Shown piece after piece: positions 17,814 through 26,946 of a stretch of DNA of 64,000 nucleotides; position 1 is the first letter of the stretch, and every line of letters begins with the position of its first letter. This stretch comes from Labilithrix sp. Lineage in GTDB: Bacteria > Myxococcota_A > Polyangia > Polyangiales > Polyangiaceae. The notes under the pieces were generated by a model. That model made no database searches. It had not been told where the DNA came from and saw only the letters and a program-made list of their open reading frames with translations. The position numbers were made by a program, and so were the translations under genes. The DNA is taken from assembly GCA_019637225.1 (NCBI GenBank), contig JAHBWC010000006.1, positions 1 to 64,000 on the forward strand. The letters run 5' to 3'.

Positions 17814-17955
17814 GACGGCGCTTCTTAGCGTCTCCGCCGCCGCGCTACCACCGGCATTCGGCCACCGCGGATCCCGATGACGCGGGGCGCCGGAGCCCGC
17901 CGCGGGCCCTCCCTGGGACGGGGGTCCAAGGTCGAGCTTGTACTAGAATGACTGC

Positions 17956-19533
17956 ATGTTCGCTCGACGCGCCGCCCGCGCTTGCCTCGCTACCGCCGTC
18001 CTCGCCGTGGCCGCGCTCGGTGAGGTCCGCTGCGTCGGGGACGAGCCGCTGCCCGCCGGTGGGGGCGGGAGTCAGGACGGGGGCGGCTCGGACGACACGA
18101 ACGACGCGTCGCCGGCTGGCGACGACGCCGGCGCGGGAGACGGGGCGACCGACGACGCGGCGACCCCCGCGCAGCACGCCGCCGCGCCGGTGTGGTTCTC
18201 GAAGGCGTCGACCACCGGCGGCGGACCGCACGTCGCCGTGGACGGGGCCGGCAACACGTACCTCGCGTTCGTGTTCGATCGGCCGACGACCATCCTCGGG
18301 AGCGCGATCGCCGCGAGCGGCGGCTCTACCGACGTCGCCGTGGTCAAGGTCTCGCCTGCCGGTGCGGTGCTGTGGAGCCGCGTCTTCGGCGGCGCGGAGG
18401 CCGAGACCGTCGACGCGATCGTCGTCGACGCGAGCAGCAACGTCTTCATTTCGGGTACGTTCGTCGGCCGGACGCTCGCCTTCGGCGACACCGTGAGCGT
18501 CACGCACGCGATGGGGAGCGGGCGGCCCGCCATCTACGTCGCTCGGTTGGCCGCCTCCGATGGGGAGGGCGTCGCGGCGAGGACGATCACGGGAATGGGA
18601 GGCTCGGAGTCCACCTCCCTCGCGCTCGGCACCGGAGGTCTCGCCCTCGGCTACCGGGCGCTCGGCGCCATCACAGTCGACGCCTTTCCGAACGGCGTCG
18701 AGACCGTCCCGGTCGTCGGCGACTCGTGGAGCGGCGTCGTCTCCTCGCTCGATCCGAGCACCCTGCGGGCCAAGTGGACGAACCGGTTCGGTTCGTCGTC
18801 GAACGAGGACGGTGTTCGCGGCGTCGCCATGTCGAGCAACGGTAGCGTCTTCGCGGCGCTCCGGATCGGAGCGCGTCCGTTCGACGACTGGAGGGGCGGG
18901 CCGACGCTCACCGACGATACGCGCCGCGACGTCATCGTGCGCCTCACGCCGGGCGGTGGCCTGCGCGTCGGCGCTGTCGAGATGCCCGAGAGCGCAGGCG
19001 CGAGCCTTCGTGTCGGCGCGCTCGCCTCGGGCGCAAGCGACAGCGGCGCGCACTTCACCGCGACGTTGACCGGGACCGTCTCCCTCGGCGCTGCCTCGCT
19101 CGCCTCCGCCGGCGCCACCGACATCGTCGTCGGCGAGCTCTCCGCCGGCGCCACGGTCACCGCGGTCGCTCGCTACGGCGGCGCGGGGAGTGACGCCCCG
19201 ACCGCGATCGCGCGGCGTGACGGCCGGACGTACGTGGCGGCGACGTACGGCCCGGGGCCGATCGCGCTCGAGGGGGTCACGTTGCCCGCGGGGGCCGGCA
19301 ACGTTGGCGCGAGCGTCGTGTTCGAAGCGTCGCTCACGTCGAACGGCTCCAAGTGGGTCCGGGCCGTTCGCGGGAGCTCCATCGTGGCGAGCGCGGTCAC
19401 GGTCGACCCGCTCGCGAACGCCGTCATCCACGCCGGCATCTTCCGGGGAGCGGCCTCGCTCGGCGACGGCGTGACGGCGAACAGCGGCGATCCGCTCGTG
19501 TACGACGGCTTCCTCGTCCGCTGGAAGAAGTGA
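17956..19533 (+). CDS. Secreted beta-propeller (SBBP-like) protein
   Basis: 525 residues with an N-terminal signal sequence (MFARRAARACLATAVLAVAALG). A Cys follows soon after (VRC), so it may be a lipoprotein, but the lipobox is atypical. A long Gly/Asp/Ala linker (residues about 35-75) leads to recurring blades such as VDGAGNTYLAF, VDASSNVFISGTF and MSSNGSVFAAL, the bacterial SBBP/NHL-like propeller pattern; the last blade ends YDGFLVRWKK. Such proteins sit on the cell surface in myxobacteria; ligand and role are unknown. It is divergent from gcvP. Confidence 0.75.
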   Translation: MFARRAARACLATAVLAVAALGEVRCVGDEPLPAGGGGSQDGGGSDDTNDASPAGDDAGAGDGATDDAATPAQHAAAPVWFSKASTTGGGPHVAVDGAGNTYLAFVFDRPTTILGSAIAASGGSTDVAVVKVSPAGAVLWSRVFGGAEAETVDAIVVDASSNVFISGTFVGRTLAFGDTVSVTHAMGSGRPAIYVARLAASDGEGVAARTITGMGGSESTSLALGTGGLALGYRALGAITVDAFPNGVETVPVVGDSWSGVVSSLDPSTLRAKWTNRFGSSSNEDGVRGVAMSSNGSVFAALRIGARPFDDWRGGPTLTDDTRRDVIVRLTPGGGLRVGAVEMPESAGASLRVGALASGASDSGAHFTATLTGTVSLGAASLASAGATDIVVGELSAGATVTAVARYGGAGSDAPTAIARRDGRTYVAATYGPGPIALEGVTLPAGAGNVGASVVFEASLTSNGSKWVRAVRGSSIVASAVTVDPLANAVIHAGIFRGAASLGDGVTANSGDPLVYDGFLVRWKK

Positions 19534-19546
19534 GCGCGGGCGCGCC

Positions 19547-20071
19547 CTACTCGCTGAGCTGGCCGGGCGCGACGCCCTCGGAGTCGCCGCCGATGGACTT
19601 GATCTCCGGCGCCATGCGGAGCTGCTTCACGTTCTTCCAGCTGCTGCCGACCTCGGAGTCGTTGAGCCCGAACTCACCGTCGAGCTCACCGATGTTCTCC
19701 TTGTTGACCTTGTAGACGAAGTAGCCCTTGCCCTTCGTCGTCGAGCTCGCGCCGATCATCCCGACCTTGTGCTCTTTCCACGTGTAGTGGAGCACGTTGC
19801 CGGTGACCGTCCCGCTGAGCTCGCCCCAGTGGCTGTGGTCGGTGCGCTTCCACCGCGCGACGACGTTCGAGCCCTCCTCCTGCATGTGGAGGTAGCCGAA
19901 CACCGGGTGGAAGTAGACGCCCGTCCACGTCTCGCCCTCCGGCATGGGGCCGGACGCGACCTTCGCCGTCTTCGGTTCGTTGCCTTCTGCGCAGCCGGCG
20001 GCGCTGAGCGCGGCGAACGCGGTGACGGCGGTGGCGAGGGCGACGTGGCGGAAGGAATGGACAAGGCTCAT
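19547..20071 (-). CDS. Hypothetical lipoprotein
   Basis: 174 residues from ATG 20071 (an in-frame ATG at 20098 is also possible). The signal peptide ends in SAAGC, a clear lipobox. The mature part is a small, probably beta-barrel-like domain with aromatic/charged strands (WTGVYFHPVFGYLHM, VVARWKRTDHSHWGELSG, HYTWKEHKVG). No family was recognised by eye. It follows the upstream lipoprotein gene by only 33 bp on the same strand, so the two are probably co-transcribed. Confidence 0.7.
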   Translation of the reverse strand: MSLVHSFRHVALATAVTAFAALSAAGCAEGNEPKTAKVASGPMPEGETWTGVYFHPVFGYLHMQEEGSNVVARWKRTDHSHWGELSGTVTGNVLHYTWKEHKVGMIGASSTTKGKGYFVYKVNKENIGELDGEFGLNDSEVGSSWKNVKQLRMAPEIKSIGGDSEGVAPGQLSE

Positions 20072-20104
20072 GGCGGGCGGGAGCTTATCAAAAAGCATCG
20101 GGGT

Positions 20105-20698
20105 TCAAGGTCTCTTCGTGAACACGAACGACGTCTTCGTGACGAGGTTCGAGACGACCAGGGAGGTGTCGAGGGCCGTGTAGGTCACCTGCTCCTGGAG
20201 GGGCGAGGGGCAGGTGATGGCGATGGTCGCGTTGGTCCCGCTCGGCGTGAAGGTGCCGGAGCTGCGGGTCTCGGCGCCGGCGCCGGCCGAGCTCTTGAAG
20301 ACGACGACGCGCTCGTAGACCTGGCCGGTCACGCGGATCGACCCCTGGTACGAGTTGCCGGTCAGGCCCGGCAGCCCGGACGCGCTCTGATAGAGGCGCA
20401 CGCTGCTGATGTCGTAGATCCCGTCGGCGATCGTCCCTCCCGTCCCCGGCGGGAGCTCGTCGTTCACCGCGTTCTCGTCGACCTCGAGGCCGGTGTTTTC
20501 GAGCGCCGTGCAGCTGCCGCCGTCGCCGGCGTCGAGGTCGTCGTCGAGGCCGCCGTCGGTCGGCGTGGCGCTGCCGCCTCCACTCGGCTGGGGCGGGCCG
20601 TCGGTGAGGACGGGCGGTCGCTTGGGGTCGTCGCTGCAGGCGCCCGCGAGGATGGCGCCTGTCACGAGTGCCAACGAGACGAGCAGGGGCTTCGTCAT
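20105..20698 (-). CDS. Hypothetical lipoprotein
   Basis: 197 residues. Signal peptide with lipobox LAGAC, then an acidic/Pro/Gly linker (GGLDDDLDAGDGGSC) and a compact domain with beta-strand character (GIYDISSVRLYQS, SIRVTGQVYERVVVF, NATIAITCPSPL) that could bind a ligand. No catalytic motif is visible. It is the first gene of a two-gene lipoprotein unit with the gene ending at 19547. Function unknown. Confidence 0.7.
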   Translation of the reverse strand: MTKPLLVSLALVTGAILAGACSDDPKRPPVLTDGPPQPSGGGSATPTDGGLDDDLDAGDGGSCTALENTGLEVDENAVNDELPPGTGGTIADGIYDISSVRLYQSASGLPGLTGNSYQGSIRVTGQVYERVVVFKSSAGAGAETRSSGTFTPSGTNATIAITCPSPLQEQVTYTALDTSLVVSNLVTKTSFVFTKRP

Positions 20699-20860
20699 GG
20701 GCCTCGACGCTAGCGCGGCGAGCCTGGCCCGGCCAAGTTGCGTCGGCCCTCGAGCTTGTTCGCTCGCGTGCCGCCCGCGCGCGGCCTTCCGCGGATCTGC
20801 GGCGCCGGCGGCCCCTCCGGCCGGCGGGCCGCGTGGCCTGCCGTGCTATCGTCCGGGACC

Positions 20861-21748
20861 TTGAGCCTGGCCGTCGCCCGCCCCGAGCCGCTCCTTTTCG
20901 CCGACGATCTCCGCGTCGACGTGGACGGCGTCCCCGCGTGCGACGGGCTCTCGTTCAAGACGACGGGCGAGCACCTGCTCGTCCTCGGCGCGCCGCGCGC
21001 GGTGTTCGATGCGGCGACCGGCCTCGCGAGCGTCGTCCGCGGCGGCCTCTCCGTCCGCGGGCGCCCCGCCGCCGAGGCCGCCGCCGCGGGGCTCATCGCG
21101 GGAGCGCCGCGGGAGCCGCCGGCCCCGCCGCGCTGGACGGTCACCGAGTACGTCCAGTGGAGCGCGCGCCTCGCCGGCGTGCCCGCGTTCGAGGCGCGCG
21201 CGAGCGCCGAGGCGGCGATCGCCAAGCTCCAGCTCCGCGCGATGGCGAAGACCGAGCTCGCGCGCCTCGTCGCGCACGCGCGGCGCGCGACGATCGTCGC
21301 GGCGGCGATCGCGACGTGCGCGGAGGTGATCGCGCTCGAGGACCCGCTCGGCGGTCTCGCGGATGAGCTCGTCGCGCCGTACGCGAAGGTGCTCGCCGAG
21401 GCGCTCGCCGATCGCGCGTGGATCGTCTTCGCGCCGCGCATGCCCCTGACGAACCCGCTCGCGGCGGCGGCCGACGAGGCGATCGTCGCCACGGCGCTCC
21501 GGACGGAGGCGCAGGGGCCGCCGGCCGAGCTCGTCGCCGCGGAGCGCCGCTTCGTGGCGCGCATGGACGGTCCGCTCGACGCCGTCGCGCCGGCCCTGGC
21601 CGCCCGCGGCGCGAGCATCGAGGCCCACGGGGCGCATCTCGTCGTGGACCTGGGCGCGTCGATGACGACGAGCGAGCTCGTCGCGGTCTGCGACGGCGCG
21701 AACGTCTCGGTCATCGAGCTCGTGCCGGCCTTTCGCGCTCTCTCCTGA
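20861..21748 (+). CDS. Degenerate ABC-transporter ATPase-like protein
   Basis: 295 residues if TTG 20861 is the start (the frame opens at ATG 20738, over the promoter of a divergent gene). The layout follows an ABC ATPase: a beta-strand opening (LFADDLRVDVDGVPACDGLSF), a phosphate-loop position reading LVLGAPRAVFDAATGL without the GxxGxGKS Walker A, a signature-position stretch LVAHARRATIVAAAI in place of LSGGQxxR, and a Walker-B-like VIALEDPLGGLAD in which the usual Asp-Glu is Glu-Asp. ATP hydrolysis looks impossible. It could be a structural or regulatory relic partnered with another ATPase, though no permease is adjacent. The downstream gene starts 22 bp later. Confidence 0.6.
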   Translation: MSLAVARPEPLLFADDLRVDVDGVPACDGLSFKTTGEHLLVLGAPRAVFDAATGLASVVRGGLSVRGRPAAEAAAAGLIAGAPREPPAPPRWTVTEYVQWSARLAGVPAFEARASAEAAIAKLQLRAMAKTELARLVAHARRATIVAAAIATCAEVIALEDPLGGLADELVAPYAKVLAEALADRAWIVFAPRMPLTNPLAAAADEAIVATALRTEAQGPPAELVAAERRFVARMDGPLDAVAPALAARGASIEAHGAHLVVDLGASMTTSELVAVCDGANVSVIELVPAFRALS

Positions 21749-21770
21749 GGATTGCGGTAACGTGGCGTCG

Positions 21771-22457
21771 ATGAGCAAGGACAGCGCGGCGAGCGCGACC
21801 GTGGAAGAGGCCGAGGAGGCGATCGCCTCGCGCCGGAGCGAGGCCCTCGGGCGCCCGCAGTTCGGAGGCGGCCGGCTCGGGACCTACACGATGCTCGGCG
21901 CCGCCTCCGGCGTCGTGCCGCTCCCCTGGGTGCCGGACGCGATCGTGCGGCGGGTCCGCGGCGCGCTGGTCCACGATCTCACGGCTCGGCACGGCCTCTC
22001 ACTGACGCCCGACGCGCGGGCGGTCCTCGTGGAGCCGAGCGGCGTGGAGGGAGCGAAGGGTTACATCCAGCAGGGCATCACGTTCGCGGTGACGCGCGTG
22101 CTCGGCCGGCTCGGTCCGCTCGCGATGCTCGGACCGGTGCGCACCGCGCTCGGGACGTTCGTGCTCGGTCACCTGCTCGAGCGCTACCTCGACACGGCGC
22201 GCATCGCGCGCTCGGTTCGCATCGACGTCGAGGAGGCGCGCCGCGTGCGCCGCGCGATCGACGAGGCGCTCGTCCAGGCCCTCACGACCGAGGGAAAGGG
22301 GGCGCGCGAGAACCGACCCTTCGGGGCGGAGGACCTGCGCGATTCGACCACGCAGATCGTCGACGGCGTCTTCATCTCGATCGCGAGCGCGCCTGGATGG
22401 CTCGTCCGGCGCCTCGACGCCGCGTTCGACGAGACCCTCTCCACCGTACGCGCATGA
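21771..22457 (+). CDS. Hypothetical protein upstream of proB
   Basis: 228 residues from ATG 21771 (ATG 21762 is also in frame). A central region of small hydrophobic residues (GTYTMLGAASGVVPLPWVPDAIVRRV and LGPLAMLGPVRTALGTFVLGHLL, described here as two separate stretches) may associate with membrane; the rest is charged and helical. It resembles EcsC-like or DUF proteins, but no assignment is possible by eye. Its stop codon overlaps the proB start (ATGA at 22454-22457), so the two are translationally coupled. Confidence 0.7.
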   Translation: MSKDSAASATVEEAEEAIASRRSEALGRPQFGGGRLGTYTMLGAASGVVPLPWVPDAIVRRVRGALVHDLTARHGLSLTPDARAVLVEPSGVEGAKGYIQQGITFAVTRVLGRLGPLAMLGPVRTALGTFVLGHLLERYLDTARIARSVRIDVEEARRVRRAIDEALVQALTTEGKGARENRPFGAEDLRDSTTQIVDGVFISIASAPGWLVRRLDAAFDETLSTVRA

Positions 22458-23575
22458 GCGATTCGCGCGCTGCCCTGCGCGCTGCCCGGCGCGTCGTCGT
22501 CAAGATCGGGTCGAGCACGCTCGCGACGGACGAGCCGTCCGCGCACGCCCGGCGTGAGAGCCCCTACGATCGCCTCGCTCGCGCGGTCCACGCCCTCCGT
22601 CAGGACGGCAAGCTCGTCGTGCTCGTGTCGAGCGGCGCGATCGCGCTCGGCGCGAGGAAGCTCGGCTACCGGGCGCGCCCGAAGGAGATGGCGAAGCTCC
22701 AGGCGTCGGCGTCGGCGGGCCAGAGCCTCTTGATGCGCGCGTACGAAGAGGCGTTCGACCGCGTGAAGATCCCGGTCGCGCAGGTGCTGCTCACGCACGC
22801 CGACCTCGCCGATCGAGTGCGCGCGAACAACGCACGGGCGGCGCTCTCCGCGCTGCTCGACGCAGGCGCGGTCCCGATCCTCAACGAGAACGACGCTGTC
22901 GCGATCGAGGAGATCAAGTTCGGCGACAACGACGAGCTCTCCGCGATGGTGACGCCGCTCGTCGCCGCGGACGTCCTCGTCCTCCTCTCCGACGTCGCGG
23001 GTCTGCTCGACGCGTCGGGCGAGCGCGTGTCCGTCGTGCGCGACATCGCCGCCGAGGCGGTGCCGCTGATCCGCTCGGGGCGATCGGGCCTCAAGAAGAG
23101 CGGCGTCGGCACCGGCGGCATGGCGAGCAAGATCGAAGCGGCGCGGCGGGCCACGCTCGCCGGTGCGCACGTCGTGATCGCCGACGCGGGAAAGAAGGAC
23201 GTCGTCGGGCGCATCTTCGCGGGCGAGGACGAGGGGACGCTGTTTCTCGCGGCGACGCGGCGGCTCCCGGCCAAGAAGCACTGGATCGCGTTCACGCTTC
23301 GGCCGCGGGGCGACGTCTGGCTCGACGCGGGCGCCTCGGCCGCGGTGCGGAGCAAGGGCACGAGCGTCCTCGCGGTGGGCGTCGCGGGGGTCCGCGGTGA
23401 CTTCCGCGAAGGCGACTCGGTCCGCGTGCTCGCGCTCGACGGCACGGAGATCGGCCGCGGCCTCGCGCGCTGCTCGTCGACCGACGCTGTCCTCTTGGCG
23501 GGGAGGAGGGATCGTCTCGGCCCCGGCGACGAGCCTGGCGTCTTGATCCACCGCGACGAGCTCGTCGTCTGGTGA
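22454..23575 (+). CDS. proB: Glutamate 5-kinase
   Basis: 373 residues. Amino-acid-kinase fold: VVVKIGSSTLAT at the N-terminus, LVVLVSSGAIALGARKLG, the glutamate-binding ILNENDAVAIEEIKFGDND and the GTGGMASKIEAA loop. The last about 90 residues form a PUA domain (SKGTSVLAVGVAGVRGDFREGD), present in full-length ProB. It phosphorylates the gamma-carboxyl of glutamate, the first and feedback-regulated step of proline synthesis. proA is not adjacent in this window. Translation is coupled to the preceding hypothetical gene. Confidence 0.96.
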   Translation: MSDSRAALRAARRVVVKIGSSTLATDEPSAHARRESPYDRLARAVHALRQDGKLVVLVSSGAIALGARKLGYRARPKEMAKLQASASAGQSLLMRAYEEAFDRVKIPVAQVLLTHADLADRVRANNARAALSALLDAGAVPILNENDAVAIEEIKFGDNDELSAMVTPLVAADVLVLLSDVAGLLDASGERVSVVRDIAAEAVPLIRSGRSGLKKSGVGTGGMASKIEAARRATLAGAHVVIADAGKKDVVGRIFAGEDEGTLFLAATRRLPAKKHWIAFTLRPRGDVWLDAGASAAVRSKGTSVLAVGVAGVRGDFREGDSVRVLALDGTEIGRGLARCSSTDAVLLAGRRDRLGPGDEPGVLIHRDELVVW

Positions 23576-23603
23576 CGGGCTCTACGCGCGCGTCGCGGCT
23601 GGC

Positions 23604-25127
23604 CTAGCGCTGGGCGCGACGCCGCCGGAGCCACGCCGCGAGGACGAAGAGGGCCGCGCTGCCGGGCGCCCACTTCTCCGTGAGCTCGCGCCGCCGGCTG
23701 CTCGCGCAGGCGCTCTTGCTCGGCCGCTCGTCGGGCTCCGAGGTGTCGCGGAGGGCCTGATGGAGGTGGGTCACCGTGGTCGAGGCCTCGGGACCAAGAT
23801 CGAGGTCGGCGGTCAGCGCCGACGCCGGGAGGCGCGCGCGCATCCGCGTCACGATGACGTTCGGCGCGCCGACGGTCTCGCGCATCAGCTCGAGATCGTT
23901 CAAGCCCGCGGGCCGGCAGCGGAGGCCGGTCGGCCGCTCCGGCGTCGTGGGATCGACCGGCGTCGGCGTCGGTCCGGCGTCTCCGGGCTCCGAGCCCGCG
24001 TCCCCGTCGTCCGCGCCGGCGTCCGCGTCGCCGCCGGCGTCTTCGTCGCCGCCCGCGTCGCCCGTCGGGGTGGGGATGCCGCTGTCGACCTGAACGGGAT
24101 CGTCCACGCAGGGCGAGGCTGGGAAGGGAACCGAGGTCCGCTCCGTGCCGTTCGGTACCCCGCCGCTGCACAGCTCCTGGTACGCCTCGGCGAGGAACGG
24201 CAGCGGCGACGCGTTCGGCAACGGCGGAGGCGCCGCCGGCCTCGCGGCCTCGAGGAGCCACGCGCGGCCGTCCTCACGGCGCATGACGTCCGCCGCGAGG
24301 CTCTCGTAGTTCGAGCGGTTGTCGGCGAAGGACCAGACGAGCGCGTCGTCGTCGAGCTGGCCGTGCGGGTAGCCGAGCGGGACGTGAGCGGCCTCGGCGA
24401 GGACGAAGAGCGTGATGTTCGCCGTGTTCGCCGCTCCGGCGAGCGCCATGCGGATCAGCACCTTCGGGACGGCTCCGGGCATGACCATCCGCACGGGCTC
24501 CATCTTCGAGGCCGTGCAGCTCGGGCGGAGGCGGAGCGCGGCGAAATCGAAGCCGGCCTCCGCGTAGGTGCGGAGGAGCGGCGCGACCTCGGGCGTCACG
24601 CTGTAGCCGTTTTTCGTGAGCCACGTGTACGGCGCCTCGGGATCGCCCTCCGAGCGGATCGTGACCGTCTCGTACGGTCCGATCACCGACTCGTCGACGA
24701 CCACGACGCCGCTGCCCGGCGCCGAGCGTGGGTCGAAGCCGTCGGACGACTCGGCGCACCCCGTGAGCGCGCACCCGCCGATTTGCCGGTCTCGGGGACC
24801 GTAGACGATGGGCTGCGTGCTCGTGTCGAGCGCGTCGATCCACTCCGAGCTCGCCAGCTCGATCTTCGTGCCCGGCATCACCGGCGACACCCAGGCGAGG
24901 TCGCGCGGGTTTCCCTCGAAGCGGACCTCGTCCCAGATGACCGTCTGCGAGCGTCCGATGGCGATCGCGATGCGGTGGTCCTTCACCACCTGGCGCGCGG
25001 CGGGCCGCTCCGTCGGCGGGATGAACACACCACCGCAGGCGGCGGCTTCGCGCGCGACCGTCGGGCCGGCGGTCGAGGCGACCGCGGCGATCATGAACGC
25101 GAACCAGGACGACGCGCGACGCTTCAT
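23604..25127 (-). CDS. DUF2330-family secreted protein (paralogue 1), anchored by a C-terminal tail
   Basis: 507 residues from ATG 25127. The signal peptide is followed by AAACGGVFIPP, the N-terminal Cys-Gly-Gly mark of DUF2330. The core (VKDHRIAIAIGRSQTVIWDEVRFEGNP... as a block, GPYETVTI, WLTKNGYSV) is shared with the two paralogues near 47-50.5 kb. A long Asp/Ala/Gly linker with PTPTP precedes a C-terminal Cys, a hydrophobic stretch and RRRR, like the MYXO-CTERM sorting tail of myxobacteria. Function is not known for the family. The three copies in this window are divergent. Confidence 0.8.
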   Translation of the reverse strand: MKRRASSWFAFMIAAVASTAGPTVAREAAACGGVFIPPTERPAARQVVKDHRIAIAIGRSQTVIWDEVRFEGNPRDLAWVSPVMPGTKIELASSEWIDALDTSTQPIVYGPRDRQIGGCALTGCAESSDGFDPRSAPGSGVVVVDESVIGPYETVTIRSEGDPEAPYTWLTKNGYSVTPEVAPLLRTYAEAGFDFAALRLRPSCTASKMEPVRMVMPGAVPKVLIRMALAGAANTANITLFVLAEAAHVPLGYPHGQLDDDALVWSFADNRSNYESLAADVMRREDGRAWLLEAARPAAPPPLPNASPLPFLAEAYQELCSGGVPNGTERTSVPFPASPCVDDPVQVDSGIPTPTGDAGGDEDAGGDADAGADDGDAGSEPGDAGPTPTPVDPTTPERPTGLRCRPAGLNDLELMRETVGAPNVIVTRMRARLPASALTADLDLGPEASTTVTHLHQALRDTSEPDERPSKSACASSRRRELTEKWAPGSAALFVLAAWLRRRRAQR

Positions 25128-25151
25128 GGTACGACCGATCTCTCTCGTATC

Positions 25152-25502
25152 ATGCGCCGCGGGCTTTTTCATCGCTCCACGCCTTACGTCGTCGTGCTCT
25201 TCGTCGGCATCGCGCTGTCGTGCGGCGAGATCACCGAGGACGAGATGGTGTGCGAGGAGGCCGTCGCGCGCCTCGAGGGCTGCTGCCCCGAGGTCGATCC
25301 GCGCCGGATCAACTGCGTGTTCGCGCAGGGCTGCGACGCCGATCTCGCGCCGGTGCTCACGTCGAAGGCGTCGGCGTGCCTCGGCGACGTCTCCTGCGCC
25401 GACATGCGGAGCCGGGGCATCTGCTCGGGCATTCGCCAGCTGTCGCTCGAGCCCTACCAGTTCCAGTCGCGCGCGGCGATCGAGGCGGAGGCTTGCCGAT
25501 GA
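25152..25502 (+). CDS. Small Cys-rich secreted lipoprotein
   Basis: 116 residues from ATG 25152. The short signal sequence ends in ALSC, a plausible lipobox. Eight or so cysteines follow in pairs (MVCEEAVARLEGCCPE, CVFAQGCDADL, ACLGDVSCADM, GICSG), suggesting a disulphide knot. Its stop overlaps the start of the next gene (ATGA at 25499-25502), so it is translationally coupled to an outer-membrane-type protein and probably shares its location. Family unknown. Confidence 0.75.
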   Translation: MRRGLFHRSTPYVVVLFVGIALSCGEITEDEMVCEEAVARLEGCCPEVDPRRINCVFAQGCDADLAPVLTSKASACLGDVSCADMRSRGICSGIRQLSLEPYQFQSRAAIEAEACR

Positions 25503-26275
25503 CCCGCCGTCCGTTCGTTCGTGCGGCCGCCGCGCTGGGGCTCCTGCTCGTCGCTCCGGTCGCGCTCGCGCAGCAGCCGGGGCCCGCGCCCTTGCCGCCG
25601 CTGCCTTCTCCCACCGCCGCGGGCGCCACGGGCGCTTCTCCGGCCCCGCCGCTGCCTCCGCCGCAAGGCCCGACGGGCGCCCCGGCCCCGACGAGCGCAC
25701 CGCCCCCGGCGAGCGCCCCGGCGCCCTCGGACGGCGTCGGCGGGGCCGGCGACGAAGCCGTCCCGCTGGCGGCGCCGCCCCCGGCCGAGTCGCAGCCGGT
25801 CGCGCCGAGGGTGACGGGCAAGGAGTACCGGCCGTCGCTGAAGGGCTCGGCGGGCTTCCAGTACGCCCAGGCGCACGGCGTGCCGATCACCGGCGGCCGG
25901 ATGCGCCTCGGCGTCGGCGGACAGAACGACACGAGCGCTTTCTACGCCGTCCTCTCGATGCTCTACGGCAGCACGGCCGAGGGGCTCCGCACCTGGGACG
26001 TTCGTGGGAGCATCAGCGGCGATCTGCTCCGAACCGGGATCCTGCGCCTCGGGATCGACGTCGAGATGGGCTACCTCGTCGTGCGCCGGGTGACGGTCGA
26101 CTCGCGCATGTGGGCGCTCGGCCTCGGCGCCGGGGTTCACGCCTCGGTGGACGTCTACCAGTTCGGTCCGCGCGACGACCACGCGATCTTCCTCGAGGGC
26201 AAGCTCGACGCGCATCTCCACTTCGGCAGCGCGTTCATGTGGGGCCCGAGCGTCCTCGCGGGCATCCGCTACTAG
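25499..26275 (+). CDS. Exported beta-barrel-like protein with Pro/Ala linker
   Basis: 258 residues. Signal peptide (ALGLLLVAPVALAQ) with a likely signal-peptidase I cut, then about 80 residues of Pro/Ala/Ser low complexity, then an all-beta domain with alternating aromatic strands (SAGFQYAQAHGVPITGGR, FYAVLSMLYGS, DVEMGYLVVRRVTV, IFLEGKLDAHLHFGSAFMWG). The pattern suggests an outer-membrane barrel or periplasmic beta domain, preceded by a wall-spanning linker. It is coupled to the small Cys-rich gene upstream. Role unknown. Confidence 0.7.
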   Translation: MTRRPFVRAAAALGLLLVAPVALAQQPGPAPLPPLPSPTAAGATGASPAPPLPPPQGPTGAPAPTSAPPPASAPAPSDGVGGAGDEAVPLAAPPPAESQPVAPRVTGKEYRPSLKGSAGFQYAQAHGVPITGGRMRLGVGGQNDTSAFYAVLSMLYGSTAEGLRTWDVRGSISGDLLRTGILRLGIDVEMGYLVVRRVTVDSRMWALGLGAGVHASVDVYQFGPRDDHAIFLEGKLDAHLHFGSAFMWGPSVLAGIRY

Positions 26276-26291
26276 GGCGCGAGGTCGGGGC

Positions 26292-26906
26292 TCAGAGCGG
26301 CTCGGCCACTGCCTCGCGGAGCAGGCTGTTCACGGCGCCCTCGAAGGTGACGTCGCCCGTCTTCATGAGCAGCGACTGGATCTGCTTCCGGATGGTGTCC
26401 GGGCGCACTCCGCGGACGATGGCGAACTCCTCGCGCGGAACGCCGCGCGCGCCGAGCGCGAGCAGCTCGGTCTCGGCGGCGGTCAGGTTGTGGCCGCGCG
26501 TCCAGCGATCGAGCGCGACGCTGACCCGCCGGTCGCCGGCGTGCCTCCTGGCGCGGGTCTCCTCGACGTGGACGCGGAGGTGCTCGGGCGCGAAGGGCTT
26601 CAGCAGGTACCGGACCCCGAGCTCGTGCGCGCGCGTGATCGACGCGTGCTCGATGCTCCCCGTCAGCACGAGCACCCAGATCGCCGGCCAGATCTGCCGC
26701 GCGCGCGGGACGAGGTCGAGCCCGTTGCCGTCCGGGAGCTTGATGTCCACGACGAGCGAGTCGTACTTGCGAGCGCGAAGCGCCGTGCGCGCCTGAGCGC
26801 AAGATGAGACGCCCTCCGCGCGCCCGTGATTCGACAGGGCCCGAACGAGCGCACGTCGAAGTACGTCTTCGTCTTCCACCACCAGGAAGGCGAGGGAGTC
26901 GTCCAT
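26292..26906 (-). CDS. LuxR/FixJ-like response regulator
   Basis: 204 residues from ATG 26906 (GTG 26918 is also possible). The receiver domain has its acidic pocket (VVEDED near the N-terminus), the phospho-acceptor Asp in SLVVDIKLPDG, the conserved Thr in VLVLTGS and Lys in YLLKPFAPEHL. The C-terminus is an HTH (LTAAETELLALGARG, GVRPDTIRKQIQSLL) of the response-regulator type. No histidine kinase is adjacent, so the partner is an orphan elsewhere. A perfect 14-bp palindrome lies 40 bp upstream of the start and is a candidate autoregulatory site. Confidence 0.88.
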   Translation of the reverse strand: MDDSLAFLVVEDEDVLRRALVRALSNHGRAEGVSSCAQARTALRARKYDSLVVDIKLPDGNGLDLVPRARQIWPAIWVLVLTGSIEHASITRAHELGVRYLLKPFAPEHLRVHVEETRARRHAGDRRVSVALDRWTRGHNLTAAETELLALGARGVPREEFAIVRGVRPDTIRKQIQSLLMKTGDVTFEGAVNSLLREAVAEPL

Positions 26907-26946
26907 GGGAGCTTGCACGATCTCACGGCCGCACCGCGGCAGTCTT

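Noticed and set aside
15090..17828. A 912-codon open frame on + opposite gcvP
   Set aside because: It is antisense to a fully conserved gcvP; its translation is Arg/Asp/Val/Leu-rich low complexity, which is what the complementary frame of high-GC coding sequence gives.
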